NCBI GenBank assembly: GCA_964057225.1
Contig: CAXKVF010000081.1
Location: forward strand, 248,001-312,000
DNA from: Auanema rhodensis
Taxonomy: Eukaryota > Nematoda > Chromadorea > Rhabditida > Rhabditidae
Direction: 5' to 3'
Length of the DNA: 64,000 nucleotides
Shown: in pieces, positions 25,521 to 39,243 of the stretch
Position numbering within the stretch: the stretch's first letter is position 1
Layout of the letters: each line of letters starts with the position of its first letter
The notes under the pieces: model-generated
The model's database searches: none
Told to the model about the DNA's origin: nothing
The model's input: only the letters and a program-made list of their open reading frames with translations
Translations under genes and position numbers: made by a program

Positions 25521-26224
25521 ATAAAAAATTGTTTTTAGACTAATATGGACATGGGGAACCTAATTTTGAAAACCGCATCTCTTTATCTTTCACGTGAAGC
25601 GAGTTACATACCAAGTGCACATCACGTGTACATTTAATTAGCATAAATTAAAGTTCACGTAAATTTCAAAGTCATGGTTACCATGAACCAATATCAATGA
25701 AAATTTGTTTTTAGGCTAATATGGACATGGGGAATCAAATTTTGAAAACCGCATCTCTTTATCTTTCACGTGAAGCGAGTTACATAACAAGTGCACATCA
25801 CGTGTACATTTAATTAGCATAAATTAAAGTTCACGTAAATTTCAAAGTCATGGTTACCATGCACCAATATCAATAAAAAATTGTTTTTAGACTAATATGG
25901 ACATGGGGAACCTAATTTTGAAAACCGCATCTCTTTATCTTTCACGTGAAGCGAGTTACATACCAAGTGCACATCACGTGTACATTTAATTAGCATAAAT
26001 TAAAGTTCACGTAAATTTCAAAGTCATGGTTACCATGAACCAATATCAATGAAAATTTGTTTTTAGGCTAATATGGACATGGGGAATCAAATTTTGAAAA
26101 CCGCATCTCTTTATCTTTCACGTGAAGCGATTTACATAACAAGTGCACATCACGTGTACATTTAATTAGCATAAATTAAAGTTCACGTAAATTTCAAAGT
26201 CATGGTTACCATGCACCAATATCA
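25521..26224 (+). repeat. HOR: two tandem dimers of 352 bp
   Basis: Each dimer is a p8A monomer with GGGGAACCT (p39C) followed by a p3G/p19G/p41A/p91A monomer. The rare GAACC marker is at 25556 and 25908, 352 bp apart. The second dimer has one further change, GATTTACATAAC. This is the shortest tandem HOR in the window and looks very recent. Confidence 0.92.
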
Positions 26225-27456
26225 ATAAAAAATTGTTTTTAGACTAATATGGACATGGGGAATCTAATTTTGAAAACCGCATCTCTTTATCTTTCACGTG
26301 AAGCGAGTTACATACCAAGTGCACATCACGTGTACATTTAATTAGCATAAATTAAAGTTCACGTAAATTTCAAAGTCATGGTTACCATGCACCAATATCA
26401 ATAAAAATTTGTTTTTAGACTAATATGGACATGGGGAATCTTATTTTGAAAACCGCATCTCTTTATCTTTCACGTGAAGCGAGTTACATACCAAGTGCAC
26501 ATCACGTGTACATTTAATTAGCATAAATTAAAGTTCACGTAAATTTCAAAGTCATGGTTACCATGCACCAATATCAATAAAAATTTGTTTTTAGACTAAT
26601 ATGGACATGGGGAATCTTATTTTGAAAACCGCATCTCTTTATCTTTCACGTGAAGCGAGTTACATAACAAGTGCACATCACGTGTACATTTAATTAGCAT
26701 AAATTAAAGTTCACGTAAATTTCAAAGTCATGGTTACCATGCACCAATATCAATAAAAAATTGTTTTTAGACTAATATGGACATGGGGAATCTAATTTTG
26801 AAAACCGCATCTCTTTATCTTTCACGTGAAGCGAGTTACATACCAAGTGCACATCACGTGTACATTTAATTAGCATAAATTAAAGTTCACGTAAATTTCA
26901 AAGTCATGGTTACCATGCACCAATATCAATAAAAATTTGTTTTTAGACTAATATGGACATGGGGAATCTTATTTTGAAAACCGCATCTCTTTATCTTTCA
27001 CGTGAAGCGAGTTACATACCAAGTGCACATCACGTGTACATTTAATTAGCATAAATTAAAGTTCACGTAAATTTCAAAGTCATGGTTACCATGCACCAAT
27101 ATCAATAAAAATTTGTTTTTAGACTAATATGGACATGGGGAATCTAATTTTGAAAACCGCATCTCTTTATCTTTCACGTGAAGCGAGTTACATACCAAGT
27201 GCACATCACGTGTACATTTAATTAGCATAAATTAAAGTTCACGTAAATTTCAAAGTCATGGTTACCATGCACCAATATCAATAAAAATTTGTTTTTAGAC
27301 TAATATGGAGATGAGGAATCTAATTTTGAAAACCGCATCTCTTTATCTTTCACGTGAAGCGAGTTACATACCAAGTGCACATCACGTGTACATTTAATTA
27401 GCATAAATTAAAGTTCACGTAAATTTCAAAGTCATGGTTACCATGCACCAATATCA
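26225..27456 (+). repeat. Seven mosaic monomers, right zone
   Basis: Order: p8A, p42T, p42T/p91A, p8A, p42T, consensus, p30G/p34A. The last monomer (GGAGATGAGG) is immediately duplicated by the unit at 27457, a one-monomer expansion at exactly +176. Confidence 0.85.
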
Positions 27457-29216
27457 ATAAAAATTTGTTTTTAGACTAATATGGAGATGAGGAATCTAAT
27501 TTTGAAAACCGCATCTCTTTATCTTTCACGTGAAGCGAGTTACATACCAAGTGCACATCACGTGTACATTTAATTAGCATAAATTAAAGTTCACGTAAAT
27601 TTCAAAGTCATGGTTACCATGCACCAATATCAATAAAAATTTGTTTTTAGACTAATATGGACATGGGGAATCTAATTTTGAAAACCGCATCTCTTTATCT
27701 TTCACGTGAAGCGAGTTACATACCAAGTGCACATCACGTGTACATTTAATTAGCATAAATTAAAGTTCACGTAAACTTCAAAGTCATGGTTACCATGCAC
27801 CAATATCAATAAAAATTTGTTTTTAGACTAATATGGACATGGGGAATCTTATTTTGAAAACCGCATCTCTTTATCTTTCACGTGAAGCGAGTTACATACC
27901 AAGTGCACATCACGTGTACATTTAATTAGCATAAATTAAAGTTCACGTAAATTTCAAAGTCATGGTTACCATGCACCAATATCATAAAAAAATTGTTTTT
28001 AGACTAATATGGACATGGGGAATCTAATTTTGAAAACCGCATCTCTTTATCTTTCACGTGAAGCGAGTTACATACCAAGTGCACATCACGTGTACATTTA
28101 ATTAGCATAAATTAAAGTTCACGTAAATTTCAAAGTCATGGTTACCATGCACCAATATCAATAAAAATTTGTTTTTAGACTAATATGGACATGGGGAATC
28201 TTATTTTGAAAACCGCATATCTTTATCTTTCACGTGAAGCGAGTTACATACCAAGTGCACATCACGTGTACATTTAATTAGCATAAATTAAAGTTCACGT
28301 AAACTTCAAAGTCATGGTTACCATGCACCAATATCAATAAAAATTTGTTTTTAGACTAATATGGACATGGGGAATCTTATTTTGAAAACCGCATCTCTTT
28401 ATCTTTCACGTGAAGCGAGTTACATACCAAGTGCACATCACGTGTACATTTAATTAGCATAAATTAAAGTTCACGTAAATTTCAAAGTCATGGTTACCAT
28501 GCACCAATATCAATAAAAATTTGTTTTTAGACTAATATGGACATGGGGAATCTAATTTTGAAAACCGCATCTCTTTATCTTTCACGTGAAGCGAGTTACA
28601 TACCAAGTGCACATCACGTGTACATTTAATTAGCATAAATTAAAGTTCACGTAAATTTCAAAGTCATGGTTACCATGCACCAATATCAATAAAAATTTGT
28701 TTTTAGACTAATATGGACATGACGAATCTAATTTTGAAAACCGCATCTCTTTATCTTTCACGTGAAGCGAGTTACATACCAAGTGCACATCACGTGTACA
28801 TTTAATTAGCATAAATTAAAGTTCACGTAAATTTCAAAGTCATGGTTACCATGCACCAATATCAATAAATATTTGTTTTTAGACTAATATGGACATGATG
28901 AATCTAATTTTGAAAACCGCATCTCTTTATCTTTCACGTGAAGCGAGTTACATACCAAGTGCACATCACGTGTACATTTAATTAGCATAAATTAAAGTTC
29001 ACGTAAATTTCAAAGTCATGGTTACCATGAACCAATATCAATAAAAATTTGTTTTTAGACTAATATGGACATGGGGAATCTAATTTTGAAAACCGCATCT
29101 CTTTATCTTTCACGTGAAGCGAGTTACATACCAAGTGCACATCACGTGTACATTTAATTAGCATAAATTAAAGTTCACGTAAATTTCAAAGACATGGTTA
29201 CCATGAACCAATATCA
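27457..29216 (+). repeat. 10-monomer block, source or copy of 54918-56677
   Basis: Order: p30G/p34A, p144C, p42T, a unit opening TCATAAAAAAATTG, p42T/p59A/p144C, p42T, consensus, p34A/p35C (ATGACGAATC), p6T/p34A/p35T (ATAAATATTT with ATGATGAATC), p152A/p166A. All ten, in the same order and with the same rare markers, recur 27461 bp downstream at 54918-56677. That offset equals 156 monomers plus the net 5 bp of intervening indels. A shorter version of the central part is at 37133. Confidence 0.9.
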
Positions 29217-29920
29217 ATGAAAATTTGTTTTTAGACTAATATGGACATGGGAAATCTAATTTTGGAAACCGCATCTCTTTATCTTTCACGTGAAGCGAGT
29301 TACATACCAAGTGCACATCACGTGTACATTTAATTAGCATAAATTAAAGTTCACGTAAATTTCAAAGTCATGGTTACCATGCACCAATATCAATAAAAAT
29401 TTGTTTTTAGACTAATATGCACATGGGGAATCTAATTTTGAAAACCGCATCTCTTTATCTTTCACGTGAAGCGAGTTACATACCAAGTGCACATCACGTG
29501 TACATTTAATTAGCATAAATTAAAGTTCACGTAAATTTCAAAGTCATGGTTACCATGCACCAATATCAATAAAAATTTGTTTTTAGACTAATATGGACAT
29601 GGGGAATCTAATTTTGAAAACCGCATCTCTTTATCTTTCACGTGAAGCGAGTTACATACCAAGTGCACATCACGTGTACATTTAATTAGCATAAATTAAA
29701 GTTCACGTAAATTTCAAAGTCATGGTTACCATGAACCAATATCAATGAAAATTTGTTTTTAGACTAATATGGACATGGGGAATCAAATTTTGAAAACCGC
29801 ATCTCTTTATCTTTCACGTGAAGCGAGTTACATACCAAGTGCACATCACGTGTACATTTAATTAGCATAAATTAAAGTTCACGTAAATTTCAAAGTCATG
29901 GTTACCATGCACCAATATCA

Positions 29921-30094
29921 ATAAAAAATTGTTTTTAGACTAATATGGACATGGGGAATCTAATTTTGAAAACCGCATCTCTTTATCTCACGTGAAGCGA
30001 GTTACATACCAAGTGCACATCACGTGTACATTTAATTAGCATAAATTAAAGTTCACGTAAATTTCAAAGTCATGGTTACCATGCACCAATATCA
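29921..30094 (+). repeat. 174-bp monomer (2-bp deletion before CACGTG)
   Basis: TATCTCACGTGAAG replaces TATCTTTCACGTGAAG, which removes TT and breaks the outer arm of the TTCACGTGAA palindrome while keeping CACGTG. It shifts the phase of all later monomers by -2. Confidence 0.93.
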
Positions 30095-32030
30095 ATAAAA
30101 ATTTGTTTTTAGACTAATATGCACATGGGGAATCTAATTTTGAAAACCGCATCTCTTTATCTTTCACGTGAAGCGAGTTACATACCAAGTGCACATCACG
30201 TGTACATTTAATTAGCATAAATTAAAGTTCACGTAAATTTCAAAGTCATGGTTACCATGCACCAATATCAATAAAAATTTGTTTTTAGACTAATATGGAC
30301 ATGGGGAATCTAATTTTGAAAACCGCATCTCTTTATCTTTCACGTGAAGCGAGTTACATACCAAGTGCACATCACGTGTACATTTAATTAGCATAAATTA
30401 AAGTTCACGTAAATTTCAAAGTCATGGTTACCATGAACCAATATCAATGAAAATTTGTTTTTAGACTAATATGGACATGGGGAATCAAATTTTGAAAACC
30501 GCATCTCTTTATCTTTCACGTGAAGCGAGTTACATACCAAGTGCACATCACGTGTACATTTAATTAGCATAAATTAAAGTTCACGTAAATTTCAAAGTCA
30601 TGGTTACCATGCACCAATATCAATAAATATTTGTTTTTAGACTAATATGGACATGATGAATCTAATTTTGAAAACCGCATCTCTTTATCTTTCACGTGAA
30701 GCGAGTTACATACCAAGTGCACATCACGTGTACATTTAATTAGCATAAATTAAAGTTCACGTAAATTTCAAAGTCATGGTTACCATGAACCAATATCAAT
30801 GAAAATTTGTTTTTAGACTAATATGGACATGGGGAATCTAATTTTGAAAACCGCATCTCTTTATCTTTCACGTGAAGCGAGTTACATACCAAGTGCACAT
30901 CACGTGTACATTTAATTAGCATAAATTAAAGTTCACGTAAATTTCAAAGACATGGTTACCATGAACCAATATCAATAAATATTTGTTTTTAGACTAATAT
31001 GGACATGATGAATCTAATTTTGAAAACCGCATCTCTTTATCTTTCACGTGAAGCGAGTTACATACCAAGTGCACATCACGTGTACATTTAATTAGCATAA
31101 ATTAAAGTTCACGTAAATTTCAAAGTCATGGTTACCATGAACCAATATCAATAAAAATTTGTTTTTAGACTAATATGGACATGGGGAATCTAATTTTGAA
31201 AACCGCATCTCTTTATCTTTCACGTGAAGCGAGTTACATACCAAGTGCACATCACGTGTACATTTAATTAGCATAAATTAAAGTTCACGTAAATTTCAAA
31301 GACATGGTTACCATGAACCAATATCAATGAAAATTTGTTTTTAGACTAATATGGACATGGGAAATCTAATTTTGGAAACCGCATCTCTTTATCTTTCACG
31401 TGAAGCGAGTTACATACCAAGTGCACATCACGTGTACATTTAATTAGCATAAATTAAAGTTCACGTAAATTTCAAAGTCATGGTTACCATGCACCAATAT
31501 CAATAAAAATTTGTTTTTAGACTAATATGCACATGGGGAATCTAATTTTGAAAACCGCATCTCTTTATCTTTCACGTGAAGCGAGTTACATACCAAGTGC
31601 ACATCACGTGTACATTTAATTAGCATAAATTAAAGTTCACGTAAATTTCAAAGTCATGGTTACCATGCACCAATATCAATAAAAATTTGTTTTTAGACTA
31701 ATATGGACATGGGGAATCTAATTTTGAAAACCGCATCTCTTTATCTTTCACGTGAAGCGAGTTACATACCAAGTGCACATCACGTGTACATTTAATTAGC
31801 ATAAATTAAAGTTCACGTAAATTTCAAAGTCATGGTTACCATGAACCAATATCAATGAAAATTTGTTTTTAGACTAATATGGACATGGGGAATCAAATTT
31901 TGAAAACCGCATCTCTTTATCTTTCACGTGAAGCGAGTTACATACCAAGTGCACATCACGTGTACATTTAATTAGCATAAATTAAAGTTCACGTAAATTT
32001 CAAAGTCATGGTTACCATGCACCAATATCA

Positions 32031-32204
32031 ATAAAAAATTGTTTTTAGACTAATATGGACATGGGGAATCTAATTTTGAAAACCGCATCTCTTTATCTCA
32101 CGTGAAGCGAGTTACATACCAAGTGCACATCACGTGTACATTTAATTAGCATAAATTAAAGTTCACGTAAATTTCAAAGTCATGGTTACCATGCACCAAT
32201 ATCA
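32031..32204 (+). repeat. 174-bp monomer, second copy
   Basis: Identical deletion to the unit 2110 bp upstream, as expected if the 12-monomer block was copied after the deletion arose. Confidence 0.93.
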
Positions 32205-33084
32205 ATAAAAATTTGTTTTTAGACTAATATGCACATGGGGAATCTAATTTTGAAAACCGCATCTCTTTATCTTTCACGTGAAGCGAGTTACATACCAAGT
32301 GCACATCACGTGTACATTTAATTAGCATAAATTAAAGTTCACGTAAATTTCAAAGTCATGGTTACCATGCACCAATATCAATAAAAATTTGTTTTTAGAC
32401 TAATATGGACATGGGGAATCTAATTTTGAAAACCGCATCTCTTTATCTTTCACGTGAAGCGAGTTACATACCAAGTGCACATCACGTGTACATTTAATTA
32501 GCATAAATTAAAGTTCACGTAAATTTCAAAGTCATGGTTACCATGAACCAATATCAATGAAAATTTGTTTTTAGACTAATATGGACATGGGGAATCAAAT
32601 TTTGAAAACCGCATCTCTTTATCTTTCACGTGAAGCGAGTTACATACCAAGTGCACATCACGTGTACATTTAATTAGCATAAATTAAAGTTCACGTAAAT
32701 TTCAAAGTCATGGTTACCATGCACCAATATCAATAAATATTTGTTTTTAGACTAATATGGACATGATGAATCTAATTTTGAAAACCGCATCTCTTTATCT
32801 TTCACGTGAAGCGAGTTACATACCAAGTGCACATCACGTGTACATTTAATTAGCATAAATTAAAGTTCACGTAAATTTCAAAGTCATGGTTACCATGAAC
32901 CAATATCAATGAAAATTTGTTTTTAGACTAATATGGACATGGGGAATCTAATTTTGAAAACCGCATCTCTTTATCTTTCACGTGAAGCGAGTTACATACC
33001 AAGTGCACATCACGTGTACATTTAATTAGCATAAATTAAAGTTCACGTAAATTTCAAAGACATGGTTACCATGAACCAATATCA

Positions 33085-34316
33085 ATGAAAATTTGTTTTT
33101 AGACTAATATGGACATGGGGAATCTAATTTTGAAAACCGCATCTCTTTATCTTTCACGTGAAGCGAGTTACATACCAAGTGCACATCACGTGTACATTTA
33201 ATTAGCATAAATTAAAGTTCACGTAAATTTCAAAGTCATGGTTACCATGCACCAATATCAATAAAAAATTGTTTTTAGACTAATATGGACATGGGGAATC
33301 TTATTTTGAAAACCGCATCTCTTTATCTTTCACGTGAAGCGAGTTACATACCAAGTGCACATCACGTGTACATTTAATTAGCATAAATTAAAGTTCACGT
33401 AAATTTCAAAGTCATGGTTACCATGCACCAATATCAATAAAACTTTGTTTTTAGACTAATATGCACATGGGGAATCTAATTTTGAAAACCGCATCTCTTT
33501 ATCTTTCACGTGAAGCGAGTTACATACCAAGTGCACATCACGTGTACATTTAATTAGCATAAATTAAAGTTCACGTAAATTTCAAAGTCATGGTTACCAT
33601 GCACCAATATCAATAAAAATTTGTTTTTAGACTAATATGGACATGGGGAATCTAATTTTGAAAACCGCATCTCTTTATCTTTCACGTGAAGCGAGTTACA
33701 TACCAAGTGCACATCACGTGTACATTTAATTAGCATAAATTAAAGTTCACGTAAATTTCAAAGTCATGGTTACCATGAACCAATATCAATGAAAATTTGT
33801 TTTTAGACTAATATGGACATGGGGAATCAAATTTTGAAAACCGCATCTCTTTATCTTTCACGTGAAGCGAGTTACATACCAAGTGCACATCACGTGTACA
33901 TTTAATTAGCATAAATTAAAGTTCACGTAAATTTCAAAGTCATGGTTACCATGAACCAATATCAATGAAAATTTGTTTTTAGACTAATATGGACATGGGG
34001 AATCAAATTTTGAAAACCGCATCTCTTTATCTTTCACGTGAAGCGAGTTACATACCAAGTGCACATCACGTGTACATTTAATTAGCATAAATTAAAGTTC
34101 ACGTAAATTTCAAAGTCATGGTTACCATGCACCAATATCAATAAAAATTTGTTTTTAGACTAATATGGACATGGGGAATCTTATTTTGAAAACCGCATCT
34201 CTTTATCTTTCACGTGAAGCGAGTTACATACCAAGTGCACATCACGTGTACATTTAATTAGCATAAATTAAAGTTCACGTAAATTTCAAAGTCATGGTTA
34301 CCATGCACCAATATCA
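33085..34316 (+). repeat. Seven mosaic monomers
   Basis: Order: p3G, p8A/p42T (a combination that suggests recombination), p28C with AACTTTG, consensus/p166A, p3G/p41A/p166A, p3G/p41A, p42T. No tandem HOR is seen, only satellite sequence. Confidence 0.85.
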
Positions 34317-36076
34317 ATAAAAATTTGTTTTTAGACTAATATGCACATGGGGAATCTAATTTTGAAAACCGCATCTCTTTATCTTTCACGTGAAGCGAGT
34401 TACATACCAAGTGCACATCACGTGTACATTTAATTAGCATAAATTAAAGTTCACGTAAATTTCAAAGTCATGGTTACCATGCACCAATATCAATAAAAAT
34501 TTGTTTTTAGACTAATATGGACATGAGGAATCTAATTTTGAAAACCGCATCTCTTTATCTTTCACGTGAAGCGAGTTACATACCAAGTGCACATCACGTG
34601 TACATTTAATAAGCATAAATTAAAGTTCACGTAAATTTCAAAGTCATGGTTACCATGCACCAATATCAATAAAAATTTGTTTTTAGACTAATATGGACAT
34701 GGGGAATCTCATTTTGAAAACCGCATCTCTTTATCTTTCACGTGAAGCGAGTTACATACCAAGTGCACATCACGTGTACATTTAATTAGCATAAATTAAA
34801 GTTCACGTAAATTTCAAAGTCATGGTTACCATGAACCAATATCAATGAAAATTTGTTTTTAGACTAATATGGACATGGGGAATCAAATTTTGAAAACCGC
34901 ATCTCTTTATCTTTCACGTGAAGCGAGTTACATACCAAGTGCACATCACGTGTACATTTAATTAGCATAAATTAAAGTTCACGTAAATTTCAAAGTCATG
35001 GTTACCATGCACCAATATCAATAAAAAATTGTTTTTAGACTAATATGGACATGGGGAATCTAATTTTGAAAACCGCATCTCTTTATCTTTCACGTGAAGC
35101 GAGTTACATAACAAGTGCACATCACGTGTACATTTAATTAGCATAAATTAAAGTTCACGTAAATTTCAAAGTCATGGTTACCATGAACCAATATCAATGA
35201 AAATTTGTTTTTAGGCTAATATGGACATGGGGAATCAAATTTTGAAAACCGCATCTCTTTATCTTTCACGTGAAGCGAGTTACATAACAAGTGCACATCA
35301 CGTGTACATTTAATTAGCATAAATTAAAGTTCACGTAAATTTCAAAGTCATGGTTACCATGCACCAATATCAATAAAAAATTGTTTTTAGACTAATATGG
35401 ACATGGGGAATCTTATTTTGAAAACCGCATCTCTTTATCTTTCACGTGAAGCGAGTTACATACCAAGTGCACATCACGTGTACATTTAATTAGCATAAAT
35501 TAAAGTTCACGTAAATTTCAAAGTCATGGTTACCATGCACCAATATCAATAAAAATTTGTTTTTAGACTAATATGCACATGGGGAATCTAATTTTGAAAA
35601 CCGCATCTCTTTATCTTTCACGTGAAGCGAGTTACATACCAAGTGCACATCACGTGTACATTTAATTAGCATAAATTAAAGTTCACGTAAATTTCAAAGT
35701 CATGGTTACCATGCACCAATATCAATAAAAATTTGTTTTTAGACTAATATGGACATGAGGAATCTAATTTTGAAAACCGCATCTCTTTATCTTTCACGTG
35801 AAGCGAGTTACATACCAAGTGCACATCACGTGTACATTTAATAAGCATAAATTAAAGTTCACGTAAATTTCAAAGTCATGGTTACCATGCACCAATATCA
35901 ATAAAAATTTGTTTTTAGACTAATATGGACATGGGGAATCTAATTTTGAAAACCGCATCTCTTTATCTTTCACGTGAAGCGAGTTACATACCAAGTGCAC
36001 ATCACGTGTACATTTAATTAGCATAAATTAAAGTTCACGTAAATTTCAAAGTCATGGTTACCATGAACCAATATCA
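34317..36076 (+). repeat. 10-monomer segmental block A
   Basis: Order: p28C, p34A/p119A, p42C (ATCTCATTTTG), p3G/p41A, p8A/p91A, p3G/p19G/p41A/p91A, p8A/p42T, p28C, p34A/p119A, consensus/p166A. The same ten in the same order form block B at 42411-44170, 8094 bp away (46 monomers minus two 1-bp deletions in between). The rare ATCTCATT and the paired ATAACAAG markers make the match specific. Confidence 0.92.
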
Positions 36077-37660
36077 ATGAAAATTTGTTTTTAGACTAAT
36101 ATGGACATGGGGAATCTTATTTTGAAAACCGCATCTCTTTATCTTTCACGTGAAGCGAGTTACATACCAAGTGCACATCACGTGTACATTTAATTAGCAT
36201 AAATTAAAGTTCACGTAAATTTCAAAGTCATGGTTACCATGCACCAATATCAATAAAAATTTGTTTTTAGACTAATATGCACATGGGGAATCTAATTATG
36301 AAAACCGCATCTCTTTATCTTTCACGTGAAGCGAGTTACATACCAAGTGCACATCACGTGTACATTTAATTAGCATAAATTAAAGTTCACGTAAATTTCA
36401 AAGTCATGGTTACCATGAAGCAATATCAATAAAAATTTGTTTTTAGACTAATATGGACATGGGGAATCAAATTTTGAAAACCGCATCTCTTTATCTTTCA
36501 CGTGAAGCGAGTTACATACCAAGTGCACATCACGTGTACATTTAATTAGCATAAATTAAAGTTCACGTAAATTTCAAAGTCATGGTTACCATGCACCAAT
36601 ATCAATAAAAATTTGTTTTTAGACTAATATGGACATGGGGAATCTTATTTTGAAAACCGCATCTCTTTATCTTTCACGTGAAGCGAGTTACATACCAAGT
36701 GCACATCACGTGTACATTTAATTAGCATAAATTAAAGTTCACGTAAATTTCAAAGTCATGGTTACCATGCACCAATATCAATAAAAATTTGTTTTTAGAC
36801 TAATATGGACATGGGGAATCTAATTTTGAAAACCGCATCTCTTTATCTTTCACGTGAAGCGAGTTACATACCAAGTGCACATCACGTGTACATTTAATTA
36901 GCATAAATTAAAGTTCACGTAAACTTCAAAGTCATGGTTACCATGCACCAATATCAATAAAAATTTGTTTTTAGACTAATATGGACATGGGGAATCTTAT
37001 TTTGAAAACCGCATCTCTTTATCTTTCACGTGAAGCGAGTTACATACCAAGTGCACATCACGTGTACATTTAATTAGCATAAATTAAAGTTCACGTAAAT
37101 TTCAAAGTCATGGTTACCATGCACCAATATCATAAAAAAATTGTTTTTAGACTAATATGGACATGGGGAATCTAATTTTGAAAACCGCATCTCTTTATCT
37201 TTCACGTGAAGCGAGTTACATACCAAGTGCACATCACGTGTACATTTAATTAGCATAAATTAAAGTTCACGTAAATTTCAAAGTCATGGTTACCATGCAC
37301 CAATATCAATAAAAATTTGTTTTTAGACTAATATGGACATGGGGAATCTTATTTTGAAAACCGCATATCTTTATCTTTCACGTGAAGCGAGTTACATACC
37401 AAGTGCACATCACGTGTACATTTAATTAGCATAAATTAAAGTTCACGTAAACTTCAAAGTCATGGTTACCATGCACCAATATCAATAAATATTTGTTTTT
37501 AGACTAATATGGACATGATGAATCTAATTTTGAAAACCGCATCTCTTTATCTTTCACGTGAAGCGAGTTACATACCAAGTGCACATCACGTGTACATTTA
37601 ATTAGCATAAATTAAAGTTCACGTAAATTTCAAAGTCATGGTTACCATGCACCAATATCA
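36077..37660 (+). repeat. Nine monomers, including a third copy of the TCATAAAAAAA module
   Basis: Order: p3G/p42T (recombinant: p3G normally goes with p41A), p28C with TAATTATG, p41A, p42T, p144C, p42T, TCATAAAAAAA opening (37133), p42T/p59A/p144C, p6T/p34A/p35T. From 36781 on it parallels 27633-28336 (+9148), but two monomers of that block (p42T, consensus) and the ATGACG unit are missing before the p6T unit. Confidence 0.87.
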
Positions 37661-39243
37661 ATAAATATTTGTTTTTAGACTAATATGGACATGATGAATC
37701 TAATTTTGAAAACCGCATCTCTTTATCTTTCACGTGAAGCGAGTTACATACCAAGTGCACATCACGTGTACATTTAATTAGCATAAATTAAAGTTCACGT
37801 AAATTTCAAAGTCATGGTTACCATGAACCAATATCAATAAAAATTTGTTTTTAGACTAATATGGACATGGGGAATCTAATTTTGAAAACCGCATCTCTTT
37901 ATCTTTCACGTGAAGCGAGTTACATACCAAGTGCACATCACGTGTACATTTAATTAGCATAAATTAAAGTTCACGTAAATTTCAAAGACATGGTTACCAT
38001 GAACCAATATCAATGAAAATTTGTTTTCAGACTAATATGGACATGGGGAATCTAATTTTGAAAACCGCATCTCTTTATCTTTCACGTGAAGCGAGTTACA
38101 TACCAAGTGCACATCACGTGTACATTTAATTAGCATAAATTAAAGTTCACGTAAATTTCAAAGTCATGGTTACCATGCACCAATATCAATAAAAAATTGT
38201 TTTTAGACTAATATGGACATGGGGAATCTAATTTTGAAAACCGCATCTCTTTATCTTTCACGTGAAGCGAGTTACATACCAAGTGCACATCACGTGTACA
38301 TTTAATTAGCATAAATTAAAGTTCACGTTAATTTCAAAGTCATGGTTACCATGCACCAATATCAATAAAAATTTGTTTTTAGACTAATATGGACATGGGG
38401 AATCTTATTTTGAAAACCGCATCTCTTTATCTTTCACGTGAAGCGAGTTACATACCAAGTGCACATCACGTGTACATTTAATTAGCATAAATTAAAGTTC
38501 ACGTAAATTTCAAAGTCATGGTTACCATGCACCAATATCAATAAAAAATTGTTTTTAGACTAATATGGACATGGGGAATCTAATTTTGAAAACCGCATCT
38601 CTTTATCTTTCACGTGAAGCGAGTTACATACCAAGTGCACATCACGTGTACATTTAATTAGCATAAATTAAAGTTCACGTAAATTTCAAAGTCATGGTTA
38701 CCATGCACCAATATCAATAAAAATTTGTTTTAGACTAATATGGACATGGGGAATCTTATTTTGAAAACCGCATCTCTTTATCTTTCACGTGAAGCGAGTT
38801 ACATACCAAGTGCACATCACGTGTACATTTAATTAGCATAAATTAAAGTTCACGTAAATTTCAAAGTCATGGTTACCATGCACCAATATCAATAAAAATT
38901 TGTTTTTAGACTAATATGGACATGGGAAATCTTATTTTGAAAACCGCATCTCTTTATCTTTCACGTGAAGCGAGTTACATACCAAGTGCACATCACGTGT
39001 ACATTTAATTAGCATAAATTAAAGTTCACGTAAATTTCAAAGTCATGGTTACCATGCACCAATATCAATAAAAATTTGTTTTTAGACTAATATGCACATG
39101 GGGAATCTAATTTTGAAAACCGCATCTCTTTATCTTTCACGTGAAGCGAGTTACATACAAAGTGCACATCACGTGTACATTTAATTAGCATAAATTAAAG
39201 TTCACGTAAATTTCAAAGTCATGGTTACCATGCACCAATATCA
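37661..39243 (+). repeat. Four-copy block, copy 1 (9 monomers, 1583 bp)
   Basis: Order: p6T/p34A/p35T/p166A, p152A/p166A, p3G/p16C, p8A/p141T (CACGTTAATTTC), p42T, p8A, a 175-bp p42T unit missing one T, p42T with GGGAAATC, p28C. Copies 2-4 at 40828, 56326 and 59845 share p6T, p152A, p141T and the 1-bp deletion in the same order. Confidence 0.9.
38717..38891 (+). repeat. 175-bp monomer (1-bp deletion in the T5 run)
   Basis: TTTGTTTTAGAC replaces TTTGTTTTTAGAC. The same deletion recurs at 41884, 57382 and 60725, always two or three monomers after a p141T unit, so all four descend from one event spread by block duplication rather than from independent slippage. Confidence 0.93.

Larger units (their letters stand above)
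28865..33084 (+). repeat. HOR: two tandem 12-monomer units of 2110 bp
   Basis: Units 28865-30974 and 30975-33084. I found no difference between them by eye. Unit length is 2110 rather than 2112 because both contain the same 174-bp monomer lacking two T in TATCTTTCACGTG. Further shared private markers are GGGAAATC with TTTTGGAAACC (29251 and 31361), and p6T/ATGATGAATC, twice in each unit. Order: p6T/p34A/p35T, p152A, p3G/p36A, p28C, consensus, p3G/p41A, p8A with deletion, p28C, consensus, p3G/p41A, p6T/p34A/p35T, p3G/p152A. It is one of the youngest large duplications visible. Confidence 0.94.
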
